DNA of 64,000 bases from Lentisphaerota bacterium (lineage in GTDB: Bacteria; Verrucomicrobiota; Lentisphaeria; Victivallales; Victivallaceae). The notes beneath the pieces are model-generated. The model had not been told where the DNA came from and did not search any database. It saw nothing but the letters and a program-made list of their open reading frames with translations. Each line of letters begins with the position of its first letter. Position 1 is the first letter of the stretch. The position numbers were made by a program, and so were the translations under genes. The stretch is from NCBI GenBank assembly GCA_015061885.1, contig SUVS01000009.1, forward strand, positions 1 to 64,000, written 5' to 3'. Below, piece by piece: positions 63,983 through 64,000 of this stretch.

Positions 63983-64000
63983 CGGTCGCAACTGATAAAA

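Overview
The window most likely comes from a Lentisphaerota (Victivallales-like) anaerobe of the PVC superphylum. The reasons are secreted proteins carrying the short 'FTLIELLVV' pilin-like leader with a DUF1559-type H-X9-DG ending, many glycan-degrading proteins under GntR-LacI hybrid regulators, a very long GreA of the kind known from Chlamydiae, LPS genes (lpxC, fabZ, LptF/G), and an anaerobe-type hybrid-cluster protein. Taxonomy is inference from gene content. No rRNA, tRNA, CRISPR array, transposase or integrase is visible.

Layout. 1-2300: end of an unidentified gene, then trpBA (minus strand) behind a textbook tryptophan attenuator with a Trp-rich leader peptide. 2298-16961: a secreted phosphoesterase, then a five-gene minus-strand glycan operon (esterase, GH29 fucosidase, pilin-like protein, large CBM9-type protein, small secreted protein) diverging from a GntR-LacI regulator, a nitrilase and an unusual M28-AAC(3) fusion protein; a nucleotidyltransferase converges on this. 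17058-22111: a four-gene exporter operon (secretin, MacA-like adaptor, ATPase, MacB-like permease). 22496-30250: sugar isomerase, then a second glycan operon (regulator, GH123-like protein, pilin-like protein) diverging from DUF4434 and PHP-domain genes. 30281-36761: membrane protein, two family 2 glycosyltransferases, Sel1-repeat protein and a deacetylase-like protein, probably for surface glycans. 36854-41705: pyrE, then a uronate/arabinose cluster (uxaB, uxaA, GH51-like). 41706-42267: non-coding DNA dense in inverted repeats. 42268-55202: housekeeping (long greA, LptF/G, FAD oxidoreductase, araM/araL-like pair, leuA-like, tandem fabZ, lpxC, miaA, isochorismatase-fold). 55440-62214: hcp and a more accessory stretch (hypothetical membrane proteins, DUF1016 nuclease, metallo-beta-lactamase-fold protein, ECF sigma factor). 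62675-63982: trigger factor.

How it fits together. The two regulator-linked operons look like modules that sense and process host or plant glycans, with fucose, arabinose, galacturonate and N-acetylgalactosamine as plausible substrates. Each pairs a pilin-like protein with a large secreted carbohydrate-binding protein. Likely promoters share a TTGaca-N16/17-TATATT form, often with TGC just before the -10.

The main unusual points are the tandem-terminator trp attenuator in front of a TrpA that has lost its phosphate-binding loops; a two-hairpin element found three times just after gene 3' ends; the secretin-MacAB operon; the M28-AAC(3) fusion; and the structured 562-bp gap.
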